Assembly: GCA_913062665.1 (NCBI GenBank)
Contig: CAJXVY010000011.1
Location: 1 to 8,824, forward strand
Length of the DNA stretch: 8,824 nt
Source: an uncultured Micrococcales bacterium
GTDB lineage: Bacteria > Actinomycetota > Actinomycetes > Actinomycetales > Microbacteriaceae
Reading direction: 5' to 3'
This document shows, piece after piece, positions 1-7,571 of this stretch; within the stretch, counting starts at the first letter, position 1; every line of letters begins with the position of its first letter. The notes below the pieces were generated by a model, which saw only the letters and a program-made list of their open reading frames with translations, was not told the origin of the DNA and did not search any database. Position numbers and translations under genes: made by a program.

Positions 1-410
1 CCCAACTCATCAAGCTCGCCCTCCAGGTTTTTTCGAATTTGCTCGTCGGTAGGGGCAAATTCCATTTGATAAATAACGGACTGCAGATAGAGCATTGATC
101 CGCCAACCAGAATGGGCAAGCCACCTCGGGAAATAATCTCCTCAATCACCAATCTGGCCTTCTCCTGGTATTGCACCACGGTCATTTCCGTCTCTGGCGG
201 TGAAACATCAAACATATGATGAGGAAACTCTGCTCTTTCCTGTGGTGTCAATTTTGCGGTTGCAATATCCATTCCTTGATATAGCTGCATCGAGTCTGCA
301 TTAATCAATTCTGGGAACAAACCTTTATCCGAAAGCCTCCTTGCCAGTTCGAGGGAGACGTTAGATTTACCTGAGGCGGTCGGCCCCAGGATGACAATCA
401 ACTCAGCCAC
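1..410 (-). CDS. miaA: tRNA dimethylallyltransferase MiaA, N-terminal part (gene runs off the left edge)
   Basis: Transfers a dimethylallyl group to N6 of A37 in tRNAs reading codons that begin with U, making i6A, the substrate of MiaB. The 136 visible residues show the P-loop GPTASGKS (residues 9-16), the DSMQLY motif (39-44; the Asp is the usual catalytic base), PHHMFD (63-68) and GGSMLY (103-108), where Ser stands for the Thr of the E. coli GGT motif, as I recall for other actinobacterial MiaA. The family is about 300 residues, so a little over half is missing. I place the start at a GTG at 410: it gives the normal short lead ([16 protein letters not shown]) and overlaps the end of miaB by 8 nt. 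No strong ribosome binding site is visible, which fits translational coupling to miaB. Identity is secure; the start codon is probable. Confidence 0.95.
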   Translation of the reverse strand, partial: MAELIVILGPTASGKSNVSLELARRLSDKGLFPELINADSMQLYQGMDIATAKLTPQERAEFPHHMFDVSPPETEMTVVQYQEKARLVIEEIISRGGLPILVGGSMLYLQSVIYQMEFAPTDEQIRKNLEGELDEL

Positions 411-1857
411 GGATAGGCAAGCTGGGCATACCGAGAGAGATTGCGCCTGGCTCACCAACAGCGCAGCTCTCAGCCTGAGCGCGATCCCAAGCATCCCCAG
501 CAATGGTCCTGCGCAGACTGTAAGCATCGGAGTCGGCCAACAAAAAATGCGGGGCACTCTCTGTAACCTCAACAGTCACTACATCCCCTGGTCTTGGTCT
601 TTCCGCTTCAGCTGGGACACTGAAGTGCACAAGGCGGTTATCCTTGGCCCTTCCGCTAAGCCTTGAGGTTGCTCCGTCTTTTCTTCCCTCGCCATTCGCT
701 ACCAATACTTCCACTGTCTTTCCAACTTGGAGCTTGTTTTCCTCCTCAGCAATTGAGTTGACAAGCTCCAGCAGTCGCTCGTAGCGCTCTTGAACAACTT
801 CCTTTGGCAACTGATCCTCCATCTCCGCAGCTGGAGTCCCCGGCCTCTTGGAGTATTGGAAAGTAAATGCACTTGCGAACCTAGCCTCACGAACCACATC
901 CATGGTTGCCTGGAAATCCTCCTCAGTTTCCCCAGGAAAGCCAACAATTATGTCTGTTGTGATAGCCGCCTCTGGCATCGCCTGGCGAACGCGCTCCAAA
1001 ATCCCGAGGTATTTCTTACTGCGATAGCTTCGTCGCATATCTTTTAGAACCTTGTCGCTTCCGCTTTGAAGCGGCATGTGCAGCTGCGGCATCACGTTCC
1101 CCGTCTCAGCCATCGCCCAAATCACATCATCAGTGAAGGCAGCTGGATGTGGGGATGTAAATCGAACTCTCTCCAAACCCTGAATATCCCCGCAAGCTCT
1201 TAAAAGCTTTCCAAAAGCCTCTCTGTCCCCAAATTCAACACCGTAGGTGTTTACGTTTTGCCCAAGCAGGGTGACCTCTATGGCTCCATCTTGAACCAAA
1301 GCTTCAACCTCGTTTAGAACCTCTCCGGGTCTTCGGTCCTTCTCTTTTCCTCGCAAAGACGGAACTATGCAAAATGTGCAGGTGTTATTGCATCCGACAG
1401 ATATAGAAACCCATCCCGAATAAGTATTGTCACGCTTGGTTGGAAGCGTTGATGGAAAAACTTCAAGCGCCTCTAATATCTCAACCTCAGCTTTGCGGTT
1501 GTGCCTGGCACGATCTAAAAGAGCTGGTAGCGAGCCCATATTGTGAGTACCGAAAACAACATCGACCCATGGTGCTTTCTCGACAATTTTGTGTTGATCC
1601 TTTTGAGCTAAGCAACCACCAACAGCAATCTGCATATTTGGGTTGTCTTTTTTCTTTGGAGCAAGCTGTCCAAGTACCCCGTAGAGCCTATTGTCGGCGT
1701 TTTCCCTGACCGCACAGGTATTGAAAACAACGATGTCAGCCTCGTCACTCTCCGATTCAACATACCCTGCATCTTGAAGCAATCCGGAAATGCGCTCGGA
1801 GTCGTGCACATTCATTTGACACCCGTAGGTGCGAACTTGGTAGCTAAGCGTACTCAT
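403..1857 (-). CDS. miaB: tRNA-2-methylthio-N6-dimethylallyladenosine synthase MiaB
   Basis: Radical-SAM methylthiotransferase that converts i6A37 to ms2i6A37 in tRNA, the step after MiaA. The 484-residue protein has the family's three parts. The N-terminal domain (about 1-120) carries the auxiliary [4Fe-4S] ligands C13 (YGCQMN), C48 (NTCAVRENA) and C82 (GGCLAQ). The radical-SAM core has the CxxxCxxC motif at C156, C160 and C163 (GCNNTCTFC). A TRAM RNA-binding domain lies at about 375-442. A further 40-residue tail ([13 protein letters not shown]...) is of the kind seen in actinobacterial MiaB. All six cluster cysteines are present, so the enzyme should be active. The ATG at 1857 overlaps the last 14 nt of recX, and its stop overlaps the miaA start. 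The N-terminus ([16 protein letters not shown]) matches the expected family length, which fixes the start well. Confidence 0.97.
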   Translation of the reverse strand: MSTLSYQVRTYGCQMNVHDSERISGLLQDAGYVESESDEADIVVFNTCAVRENADNRLYGVLGQLAPKKKDNPNMQIAVGGCLAQKDQHKIVEKAPWVDVVFGTHNMGSLPALLDRARHNRKAEVEILEALEVFPSTLPTKRDNTYSGWVSISVGCNNTCTFCIVPSLRGKEKDRRPGEVLNEVEALVQDGAIEVTLLGQNVNTYGVEFGDREAFGKLLRACGDIQGLERVRFTSPHPAAFTDDVIWAMAETGNVMPQLHMPLQSGSDKVLKDMRRSYRSKKYLGILERVRQAMPEAAITTDIIVGFPGETEEDFQATMDVVREARFASAFTFQYSKRPGTPAAEMEDQLPKEVVQERYERLLELVNSIAEEENKLQVGKTVEVLVANGEGRKDGATSRLSGRAKDNRLVHFSVPAEAERPRPGDVVTVEVTESAPHFLLADSDAYSLRRTIAGDAWDRAQAESCAVGEPGAISLGMPSLPIRG

Positions 1858-2353
1858 CGTCGCCCAATTTTAGGGCATCTAAAGCGTTGGCGACAGCTCT
1901 GGAGGAAATCTCGCCGCTAAATCCTCTTCTCTGCAAAAATGCCATCAGACGTCTGCGGATTACGGCTGGTTCCAAATTTTTCAGTGAACGAATTCTTTTA
2001 GCGGCCGCGTGATTGGCAAGCTCTTGATCAGATTCCGAGATTTCCTCAGTTGCTCGCTGAATCAAGTCTTCACTTACGCCTTTTTTCCTCAACTCATAGT
2101 TGATTACTTTTCGTGCGCGGAACTGGCTCGTTCGGTGATTGACCACACTTTGGGCAACTGCAAAATCATCGATAAGCCCAACCTCGGTGAATCTCTCAAT
2201 CACGTGCTCAGCAATCTCTTGCGGGATTTCACGTTTTTCAAGAATAACCGCCAACTCCTTGGCTGATTTTGGTGATTTAGAGAGCTGGAAGAGAACTACG
2301 TTGCGGGCTCTTTGCTCCAATTTCTCCGGACTAGCTTGCTTTTGACTCTTCAT
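1844..2353 (-). CDS. recX: RecA regulatory protein RecX
   Basis: RecX binds RecA filaments and limits their extension and activity; the gene normally follows recA and is co-expressed with it. The 169-residue product shows the three-helix repeats of the family, with the motifs [29 protein letters not shown] and [16 protein letters not shown]. The reading frame is open further upstream to 2398, but I choose the ATG at 2353 (MKSQKQ...). It has a GGAG seven bases upstream, and the longer version would overlap recA by 68 nt. With this start the overlap with the recA end is 23 nt, so recX is probably translated by coupling to recA. The acidic end (DDEYA) overlaps the start of miaB by 14 nt. Identity is firm; the start is likely. 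Confidence 0.95.
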   Translation of the reverse strand: MKSQKQASPEKLEQRARNVVLFQLSKSPKSAKELAVILEKREIPQEIAEHVIERFTEVGLIDDFAVAQSVVNHRTSQFRARKVINYELRKKGVSEDLIQRATEEISESDQELANHAAAKRIRSLKNLEPAVIRRRLMAFLQRRGFSGEISSRAVANALDALKLGDDEYA

Positions 2354-3380
2354 CTCCCTGCTCCAAGTCAGCAACTGGCACAGGAGTCCCGATTCCAAGC
2401 GTTACCCTAATCTTTTGCTCTATTTCTTCGCTAATGGACGGATTTTCGATCAGATATCTTCTCGAATTTTCCTTACCCTGCCCCAGCTGGTCCCCCTCGT
2501 AGGTGTACCAAGCTCCGCTCTTCTTCACAATCTCATTCTCGACAGCCAGGTCTATGAGACTACCCTCGCGTGAGATACCTTCACCATACATAATGTCAAA
2601 TTCGGCCTGCCTGAAGGGAGCTGCAAGTTTATTCTTGACTACCTTTACTCTGGCACGGTTTCCAACTGCGTTCTGTCCATCCTTAAGGGTCTCAATTCTC
2701 CGGATATCTAAACGGACACTCGCGTAGAACTTCAACGCCTTTCCACCACTGGTTGTCTCAGGTGAGCCGAAGAAGACGCCAACCTTTTCCCTGAGCTGGT
2801 TTATAAATATTGCAGTGGTTTTCGTGTTGTGCAGGGCTCCGGTTAGTTTTCGAAGTGCTTGAGACATAAGCCTCGCCTGCAGACCCACGTGGCTATCGCC
2901 CATCTCTCCCTCGATTTCCGCCCTGGGTGTCAAGGCGGCAACAGAGTCAATCACTACCACGTCAACCGAGCCGGACCTAATCAACATGTCTGCAATCTCC
3001 AAGGCCTGTTCACCGGTATCAGGCTGGCTAACCAGCAGGTCATCGATATTTACGCCAAGAGCCTGAGCATAATTTGGATCCAAAGCGTGCTCAGCGTCGA
3101 TAAATGCAGCTACACCCCCGTTTTTCTGAGCGTTTGCGATTGCGTGCAGAGCGACGGTAGTCTTTCCGCTTGATTCCGGACCGTAAATCTCGACTATGCG
3201 ACCTCTCGGTAAACCACCTATACCCAAAGCGGCATCTAGGGCTATCGAACCGGTAGAAACGGACTCGATCGGGGCTCGCTCCTCTGAACCCAGTCGCATA
3301 ATCGCACCTTTACCAAACTGACGATCAATTTGGGACAGCGCCGCGTCCAGTGCCTTATCTCTATCTGCTGCTGATGGCAT
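2331..3380 (-). CDS. recA: Recombinase RecA
   Basis: ATP-dependent strand-exchange protein for homologous recombination and co-protease for LexA self-cleavage in the SOS response. The 349 residues align with the family without gaps that I can see: Walker A GPESSGKT (67-74, K73), catalytic E97 ([10 protein letters not shown]), Walker B ending in D145 (VVVIDS), loop L1 around 155-165 ([12 protein letters not shown]) and loop L2 after [14 protein letters not shown] (192-205), including Q195 and [13 protein letters not shown]. There is no intein. The C-terminal tail is short and moderately acidic ([12 protein letters not shown]). The start ATG at 3380 gives the standard N-terminus ([21 protein letters not shown]). 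It has a good Shine-Dalgarno, GGAAAGG, seven bases upstream (3388-3394). The gene is the first of a recA-recX-miaB-miaA overlap chain and is preceded by a LexA box. Confidence 0.99.
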   Translation of the reverse strand: MPSAADRDKALDAALSQIDRQFGKGAIMRLGSEERAPIESVSTGSIALDAALGIGGLPRGRIVEIYGPESSGKTTVALHAIANAQKNGGVAAFIDAEHALDPNYAQALGVNIDDLLVSQPDTGEQALEIADMLIRSGSVDVVVIDSVAALTPRAEIEGEMGDSHVGLQARLMSQALRKLTGALHNTKTTAIFINQLREKVGVFFGSPETTSGGKALKFYASVRLDIRRIETLKDGQNAVGNRARVKVVKNKLAAPFRQAEFDIMYGEGISREGSLIDLAVENEIVKKSGAWYTYEGDQLGQGKENSRRYLIENPSISEEIEQKIRVTLGIGTPVPVADLEQGDEESKAS

Positions 3381-3452
3381 TTTTTAGCCTTTCCAATCCT
3401 TTTGCAAAACAATAATTTTCCAGTGCCCGACAGAGGTGCAAGCAATGCCGAA

Positions 3453-3461
3453 TGTGGAAAA
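3453..3461 (-). promoter_or_regulatory. Possible second, weaker DnaA box
   Basis: The minus strand reads TTTTCCACA, one mismatch from TTATCCACA. It has the same orientation as the perfect match and starts 27 bp further toward recA. It also overlaps a small inverted repeat, TGGAA-AAA-TTCCA (3455-3467, plus strand), so it could belong to a different operator or to none. Confidence 0.2.
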
Positions 3462-3479
3462 ATTCCATGTTTTCAACTT

Positions 3480-3488
3480 TGTGGATAA
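3480..3488 (-). promoter_or_regulatory. Perfect DnaA-box match in the recA upstream region
   Basis: The minus strand reads TTATCCACA, identical to the strong E. coli-type DnaA box. It lies between the LexA box and the recA coding region. High-GC actinobacteria usually prefer TTGTCCACA, so whether DnaA of this lower-GC organism favours the TTAT form is unknown. A single 9-mer match can arise by chance, but this one is in a promoter region and has a weaker copy 27 bp downstream in the same orientation. Confidence 0.4.
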
Positions 3489-3496
3489 GTTATGCC

Positions 3497-3520
3497 ATAT
3501 TCGAACATAATTTCGAATAT
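3497..3520 (-). promoter_or_regulatory. LexA (SOS) box upstream of recA
   Basis: The core at 3501-3516 reads TCGAACATAATTTCGA on the plus strand. It differs at one position from the actinobacterial LexA consensus TCGAAC-N4-GTTCGA. It sits in a perfect inverted repeat with 9-bp arms, ATATTCGAA and TTCGAATAT, around the 6-bp spacer CATAAT. The repeat ends one base before the stop codon of the DUF3046 gene, 117 bp from the recA start. A weak promoter could overlap it on the minus strand: TTCGAA at 3512-3517 as -35, a 17-bp spacer and CATAAC at 3489-3494 as -10. In that case bound LexA would cover the -35 and spacer. The box is clear; the exact promoter is a guess. Confidence 0.85.
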
Positions 3521-3754
3521 TTATTGCGTGTCGCCGATTCTCTTAACAACTGGTTTTCCAGCCCACCGTGACTTTGGAACCTGTTGGGTCTTGCAAATTG
3601 CCAGCCAGATAGCCTTTGGGTCCTCGCCCTCGGCCAAAAGTTCATTAGCTGTCTTATCATCTAATTCGTGCAGGTGTAGATCTCTCTTGAGGATTTCGGA
3701 GTAGCTTTCGCCAAATTCCTCCGACATCAGGAATTGAAACTCAGAAAGCCGCAA
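3521..3754 (-). CDS. DUF3046 family protein (conserved actinobacterial small protein)
   Basis: A 77-residue cytosolic protein of unknown function. The beginning MRLSEF, the middle pattern (DDKTANELLAEGEDPKAIWLAIC) and VPKSRW match the DUF3046 family, whose mycobacterial member (Rv2738c, from memory) lies next to recA. Known members are about 63-65 residues and end near the RW; this one has about 13 extra residues (AGKPVVKRIGDTQ). The start is a TTG at 3754, supported by the family's conserved MRL N-terminus. It follows the clgR stop with no gap (TAATTG) and has no visible Shine-Dalgarno, so translation probably depends on ribosomes finishing clgR. The stop codon abuts the recA LexA box. Family assignment is good; no function can be given. 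Confidence 0.88.
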   Translation of the reverse strand: MRLSEFQFLMSEEFGESYSEILKRDLHLHELDDKTANELLAEGEDPKAIWLAICKTQQVPKSRWAGKPVVKRIGDTQ

Positions 3755-4099
3755 TTACGAATTTTCAGAGACAAGTCCCGCTTCAGAGACAAACTCGTCT
3801 GGGACAGTGTCGGGAATAAACAGGCCTTCACCGGCAGCAACTCTGTCGCTGACCTGGCGGATAATCAATGAGAGGGGAACCTCGAGAGAATCTGCTACTG
3901 ACTGCAAAATTTCACTTGAAACTTCCTTTTGACCGCGCTCTACCTCGCTGAGATAGCCCAGTGCAACACTGGCTCGACCGGCAACCTGCCTAAGAGTCAG
4001 ACCCTTGTGCAGGCGGTGAGTTCTCAAAACTTCACCAATTTGTTGACGTAGTAGCAATTCAACCTCCTGAGCCTCAACTGTAGTTGAGCCAACGGTCAT
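3755..4099 (-). CDS. clgR: ClgR-type XRE-family transcriptional regulator
   Basis: A 114-residue DNA-binding protein with one Cro/C1-type helix-turn-helix (about residues 18-75). The core LRQVAGRASVALGYLSEVERGQKEVSSEIL carries the ClgR signature GYLSEVERGxKExSSE. ClgR activates clpP1P2, clpC and other protein-quality genes in Corynebacterium, Streptomyces and Mycobacterium; in mycobacteria the gene lies in this same ftsK-pgsA-recA neighbourhood (Rv2745c). The ATG at 4099 is preceded by 46 bp after cinA with no Shine-Dalgarno. A CTAAAT sequence 5 nt before the ATG could be a -10 element for a near-leaderless mRNA, but this is weak. The C-terminus (EAGLVSENS) lacks the small hydrophobic or Ala-rich ending that targets some ClgR proteins to Clp proteolysis. 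No CGC-N5-GCG type ClgR site is seen in this window. Confidence 0.88.
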   Translation of the reverse strand: MTVGSTTVEAQEVELLLRQQIGEVLRTHRLHKGLTLRQVAGRASVALGYLSEVERGQKEVSSEILQSVADSLEVPLSLIIRQVSDRVAAGEGLFIPDTVPDEFVSEAGLVSENS

Positions 4100-4145
4100 T
4101 TTCTATTTAGCTGGCTCAAAAGTTGCTGATAATTAATAAACCTTC

Positions 4146-4631
4146 CTAAAGGCCGAGTTGTTCCCTAAGTGCATGAATGGACTTATCGCAGGCTTGTTCT
4201 CTGATTTCCGGGCGATTCCCTTCGAGCTGAAACTGGTAGACGCTCTCGCCTCCAAAAAGTGAGACACCTATGAATATCTCGCCAACCGGGTGTTTCCCAA
4301 CGGGCTCTGGCCCAGCAACACCTGTTGTGGAAATTCCTATCACCGACTCCCGCTTGATATCCATAACTGTTGCGAACCTTTGCCGAACACCTGCGGCCAT
4401 CTGCGAAGCCACCTCAGCATCAACAGCCGTTTGAGACTGAATCAAAGATGGCGAAACACTTGCGAAGTAACTCTTTAGATCATCCTGGTAGGCGACCACT
4501 CCCCCGAGAAATACATCACTTGCTCCGGGAACGGAAACGAATCTATCTGCCAGCAATCCTCCCGTGAGGCTTTCGATTACTGCTATCTTCATGCCTCTTT
4601 CTCGGCAAGAACTTATGATTTCAGCGACCAA
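4146..4631 (-). CDS. cinA: CinA C-terminal domain protein (nicotinamide-nucleotide amidohydrolase, PncC type)
   Basis: Stand-alone CinA C-terminal domain, the form that in E. coli (PncC) hydrolyses nicotinamide mononucleotide to nicotinate mononucleotide plus ammonia for NAD recycling. Visible motifs, numbered from the TTG start: ESLTGG (20-25, with the family's catalytic Ser at 21), GGVVAYQDDLK (43-53, ending in the conserved Lys), STTGVAGP (101-108) and HPVGEIFIG. The N-terminal nucleotide-binding half of full-length CinA is absent, as is common in actinobacteria, so this is not a truncation. The start is uncertain. The frame is open to a GTG at 4658 (170 residues, 38-nt overlap with pgsA) without a well-spaced binding site. 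I prefer the TTG at 4631 (161 residues, 11-nt overlap), which lies 4 nt after a perfect AGGAGG. Confidence 0.9.
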   Translation of the reverse strand: MVAEIISSCRERGMKIAVIESLTGGLLADRFVSVPGASDVFLGGVVAYQDDLKSYFASVSPSLIQSQTAVDAEVASQMAAGVRQRFATVMDIKRESVIGISTTGVAGPEPVGKHPVGEIFIGVSLFGGESVYQFQLEGNRPEIREQACDKSIHALREQLGL

Positions 4632-5166
4632 TTTGCCTCCTGAAGAAATCAAATCCACTCCAGAGGGTTACCGCCACAGCGACCCATATGGCCAATTCGT
4701 TTATAACTAAAACCCAATCTCCCAAAAACTCAATCGGAGCAATCACGATTGGAATCGCAGTTGACTGAACAATTGTTTTTAGCTTTCCCCCAGAGCTGGC
4801 AGCAATAACTCGGCGCTTTGCCACAGAGAGACGATAGATGGTTACAAGCAACTCCCGGATGATTATCAGCAAAGTTGGAATCCAACCGACCATCCCGATC
4901 GAGCTGAGTGTTATCAGGGTTGCACCAAGCAGCGCCTTGTCCGCTATCGGATCTAATAGCTGGCCGGTTTTACTAACAAGATTTTTTCTTCTGGCAATTG
5001 CTCCATCCACGCCATCAGTTGCCGCACTGAGCACAAAGAAAAAAACTGCTAGCCAAAGCTCCCAGGCACTATCGGCTTGAATGAGTAAAAAGATCACCAG
5101 TGGGACGAGCAGAATGCGCAATACCGTGATTGCATTCGGTATCTGCCTAATCGCCCTCTTGCGCAC
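4621..5166 (-). CDS. pgsA: CDP-diacylglycerol--glycerol-3-phosphate 3-phosphatidyltransferase (PgsA-type CDP-alcohol phosphatidyltransferase)
   Basis: Integral membrane enzyme of phospholipid synthesis, most likely making phosphatidylglycerol phosphate from CDP-diacylglycerol and glycerol-3-phosphate. The 181-residue protein has the complete CDP-alcohol phosphatidyltransferase signature D-x2-D-G-x2-A-R-x8-G-x3-D-x3-D, with metal-binding Asp at 51, 54, 72 and 76. It has several hydrophobic helices (about 16-30, 36-49, 79-101 and others toward the C-terminus). The motif defines the superfamily; the PgsA substrate is inferred from overall similarity and from the usual position next to ftsK and clgR (pgsA3 in mycobacteria), so another glycerophospholipid synthase is possible. 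The start is a GTG at 5166, preceded by the purine-rich GAGGAAGAG and overlapping the ftsK end by 20 nt. Its 3' end carries the cinA ribosome binding site. Confidence 0.92.
   Translation of the reverse strand: MRKRAIRQIPNAITVLRILLVPLVIFLLIQADSAWELWLAVFFFVLSAATDGVDGAIARRKNLVSKTGQLLDPIADKALLGATLITLSSIGMVGWIPTLLIIIRELLVTIYRLSVAKRRVIAASSGGKLKTIVQSTAIPIVIAPIEFLGDWVLVINELAIWVAVAVTLWSGFDFFRRQIGR
4636..4641 (-). promoter_or_regulatory. Perfect Shine-Dalgarno embedded in the end of pgsA
   Basis: The minus strand reads AGGAGG, then CAAA, then TTG. The same bases encode consecutive Arg-Arg (AGG AGG) near the pgsA C-terminus (RRQIGR). It is the strongest ribosome-binding sequence I saw at any start in the window and is the main reason to place the cinA start at 4631 rather than at the upstream GTG. 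The 4-nt spacing is slightly short. Confidence 0.55.
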
Positions 5167-7546
5167 TTGTCTCTTCCTCGGTTTCTCCTCGGAGTCTAGC
5201 TAAAGCCTGTGGTAAATCATCCGGCTTTACCAACACCTCTCTAGCTTTTGACCCTTCGCTTGGGCCAACCACCCGATAGCTCTCCAAGAGATCCATCAGT
5301 CTGCCAGCTTTAGCAAAACCAACTCTAAGCTTTCTTTGAAGCATGCTGGTCGAGCCAAACTGGCTATTAACAATAAGCTCACAGGCTTTCAAGACAAGCT
5401 CTAGGTCATCTCCGATTTCGCTATCCACCGCAGCCGATGATTGACTCTGGAGAACATCGCTTCGATAACTGGGCTCCATCTGGCTTTTCACGTGGGCAAC
5501 GACTTTTTCCACCTCGTCCTCGGATATCCAAGCTCCCTGAACCCTGATTGATCTGTTTGACCCCATTGGATTGAAAAGCGCATCACCCTGACCAACCAGC
5601 TTCTCGGCTCCCGGGCCATCGAGAATCACCCTTGAATCCGTAACGCTGGATACCGAAAAAGCCATGCGCGAGGGAACATTAGCTTTGATCAATCCGGTGA
5701 CAACATCCACCGACGGTCTCTGAGTTGCCAAAACCAGGTGAATGCCGCTGGCTCTGGCAAGCTGTGTGATTCTGACAATTGCATCCTCAACATCCCTTGG
5801 AGCGACAATCATGAGATCGGCAAGCTCGTCAACCACGACCAGCAAGTAGGGATAGGGCTGCAACTCGCGCTTCGAACCCTCGGGCAATCTAAGTTCATCG
5901 TTGGCAACCGCGCGGTTGAAATCATCAATGTGCTTGAAGCCAAATTGTGCCAAATCGTCGTATCGACTGTCCATTTCCTTGACCACCCACTGCAGTGCCT
6001 CTGCGGCTTTTTTGGGGTTAGTGATGATTGGGGTAACCAGGTGCGGAACGCCTTGGTAAATGGAAAGCTCAACGCGTTTTGGATCAACCAACACCATTCT
6101 CACCTCGGAGGGTGTTGCCCTCATGAGAACAGAAGTAATCATCGAATTTATAAAGCTTGACTTGCCAGCACCGGTCGCACCCGCGACCAAAAGATGAGGC
6201 ATCTTCGAAAGGTTAGCGACCACGAATCCACCCTCGGCATCCTTACCAACACCGATTGTGAGAGGGTGTTTGGATTGGCTGGCAGTTTTAGATTTCAACA
6301 CATCGCCAAGAGTTACAGTTTCTCGATCTGAGTTGGGAATCTCGATTCCAATCGCGCTCTTACCAGGAATAGGGGCAAGAATTCTCACCTCACTGGAGGC
6401 GACTGCGTAGGAAATATTGTTCGTGAGCCGTGTTACCGCTTCTACCTTCACACCTGTTCCAAGCTCTACCTCATAAGTTGTGACTGTTGGCCCTCTGGTA
6501 AAACTGCCGACTCTGGCCTGAACTCCAAATTCCTTGAAAACCGCATTGATTGCATCGGCAGAGCGTTGATTGTGATCGCTTGAGGATTTCACAGAGGTAC
6601 CGGTCTCCAAAATGGCCATGCTAGGGAGCTGGTAGGGGCCTGTTGGAATAATTTTCTCAGCCAAAAATTCGGTTTCCTGCTCAAGTTGTTCGGGAATCCC
6701 GATTGGCTCGGTAGGAAGGTCCTCTTCCGACACTTCGGTCTCAGGCTCAATCTCTGCATCTGGTTGGTCAACAATTACAGGGTTATCAAAAGCCTGACTC
6801 CTCTCTTTTTCCTCCTGCCACCAATCAGCAGATGGACTCCGCTTTCTCTGTGGCCTAACTCCAAAAAGAAACTCGTAGAAGTCGGCGAATCTGGAGAGAA
6901 TCTTGTTTGGGGCGGTTTTGGTCATCACCAAAACCGACACAAAGAGCAATAAAACCAAAACCGGGATTGCACCGAAAATGGTGAGAACCGCAACAGATGG
7001 CTCCCCTATTAGCCACCCGAACAGCCCTCCAGCACTCGCAAACTCTTCAGGCCCGCTGCTGATAACATCCGCAGGTTGCGGACGTCCACCAAAAATGTGA
7101 AAAAAGGCTGAAATTGTTGCAAGGAATAACCAAAAACCAGCAGCAAACCGAGAGCTGTCTCGGATTGAAGCAGGAGACCTAAACAGGAATATTGCATAAA
7201 TGAGCAACAAGACTGGAAAGACTCTAGCTACGGCACCAAACAAAAGTCCGAAGGTGTAGTTGTGAACCTGTTGTGCAAATTCAACATCAATCAAAAACCA
7301 AGCAAATACGGCTCCCAGAACGCTCAGGATAAAAAGTAAAAAAGGCGCTCCATCGCGTCTGTCGGAATCCGCTAACTTTTCAGTCGAAAATGCTCTTACC
7401 AAAGAGCCCATGCCATTGGCCAAAAACATGTAAAAAGACCCCACTGAGCTCCAAAAGCTTCCACCAGCGCCGGATTTAGAGGGCTTGGCTGGTGCTTTGC
7501 GGTTTTTGGCCGCGGGCCTTTTCGGCGGCGGCGTCTTGCGTGCCAT
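5147..7546 (-). CDS. ftsK: DNA translocase FtsK
   Basis: Septum-located DNA pump that clears chromosome ends during division and supports dimer resolution at dif. The 799-residue protein starts with a basic Pro/Ala/Lys-rich tail (1-28), then four membrane segments (about 68-86, 98-122, 133-153, 184-208) and a short acidic linker (about 230-330). The motor follows, with Walker A GATGAGKS (456-463, K462), VDPKRVELS, and Walker [11 protein letters not shown] (D573, E574) with [13 protein letters not shown] after it. The C-terminal gamma winged-helix domain (about 713-774; [24 protein letters not shown]) recognises orienting DNA motifs. The linker is much shorter than in E. coli but usual for actinobacteria. 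I choose the ATG at 7546 ([11 protein letters not shown]): the frame extends to a TTG at 7573, but that would bury the promoter, and the ATG lies exactly where a leaderless transcript would begin. Its end overlaps pgsA by 20 nt. Confidence 0.97.
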   Translation of the reverse strand: MARKTPPPKRPAAKNRKAPAKPSKSGAGGSFWSSVGSFYMFLANGMGSLVRAFSTEKLADSDRRDGAPFLLFILSVLGAVFAWFLIDVEFAQQVHNYTFGLLFGAVARVFPVLLLIYAIFLFRSPASIRDSSRFAAGFWLFLATISAFFHIFGGRPQPADVISSGPEEFASAGGLFGWLIGEPSVAVLTIFGAIPVLVLLLFVSVLVMTKTAPNKILSRFADFYEFLFGVRPQRKRSPSADWWQEEKERSQAFDNPVIVDQPDAEIEPETEVSEEDLPTEPIGIPEQLEQETEFLAEKIIPTGPYQLPSMAILETGTSVKSSSDHNQRSADAINAVFKEFGVQARVGSFTRGPTVTTYEVELGTGVKVEAVTRLTNNISYAVASSEVRILAPIPGKSAIGIEIPNSDRETVTLGDVLKSKTASQSKHPLTIGVGKDAEGGFVVANLSKMPHLLVAGATGAGKSSFINSMITSVLMRATPSEVRMVLVDPKRVELSIYQGVPHLVTPIITNPKKAAEALQWVVKEMDSRYDDLAQFGFKHIDDFNRAVANDELRLPEGSKRELQPYPYLLVVVDELADLMIVAPRDVEDAIVRITQLARASGIHLVLATQRPSVDVVTGLIKANVPSRMAFSVSSVTDSRVILDGPGAEKLVGQGDALFNPMGSNRSIRVQGAWISEDEVEKVVAHVKSQMEPSYRSDVLQSQSSAAVDSEIGDDLELVLKACELIVNSQFGSTSMLQRKLRVGFAKAGRLMDLLESYRVVGPSEGSKAREVLVKPDDLPQALARLRGETEEETSAQEGD

Positions 7547-7552
7547 GGCACA

Positions 7553-7561
7553 AAAATAGCA
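7553..7561 (-). promoter_or_regulatory. Extended -10 promoter for a leaderless ftsK mRNA
   Basis: The minus strand reads TGC-TATTTT, an extended -10 (TGn) followed by a TANNNT hexamer, then six bases (TGTGCC) and the ftsK ATG. The usual distance from -10 to the transcription start puts +1 at or next to the A of that ATG. No Shine-Dalgarno is present, and no convincing -35 is seen at 16-18 bp, which an extended -10 does not strictly need. Leaderless mRNAs of this layout are common in actinobacteria. Confidence 0.55.
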
Positions 7562-7571
7562 AGTGGAGCGC

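Noticed and set aside
2354..2398. A longer RecX with 15 extra N-terminal residues
   Set aside because: These codons lie inside recA in another frame, have no family similarity that I recognise, and the ATG at 2353 has a well-spaced GGAG.
3400..3445. A RecA-NDp/PafBC-type promoter (TTGTCRGTG-N8-TANNNT) as the second recA promoter
   Set aside because: CTGTCGGGC followed by TATTGT is present on the minus strand, but it matches only six of nine positions and the spacing is 10 instead of 8, a distance that is strictly kept in known examples.
4100..4145. A terminator or ClgR operator between cinA and clgR
   Set aside because: Only a 4-bp CCTT/AAGG stem and no T-run directly after it; no CGC-N5-GCG motif. 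The clgR -10 candidate (CTAAAT) is too weak to list as a feature.
5738..6160. A 140-codon plus-strand open frame opposite ftsK
   Set aside because: Antisense to the FtsK motor domain, whose motifs are intact; no independent coding signal.
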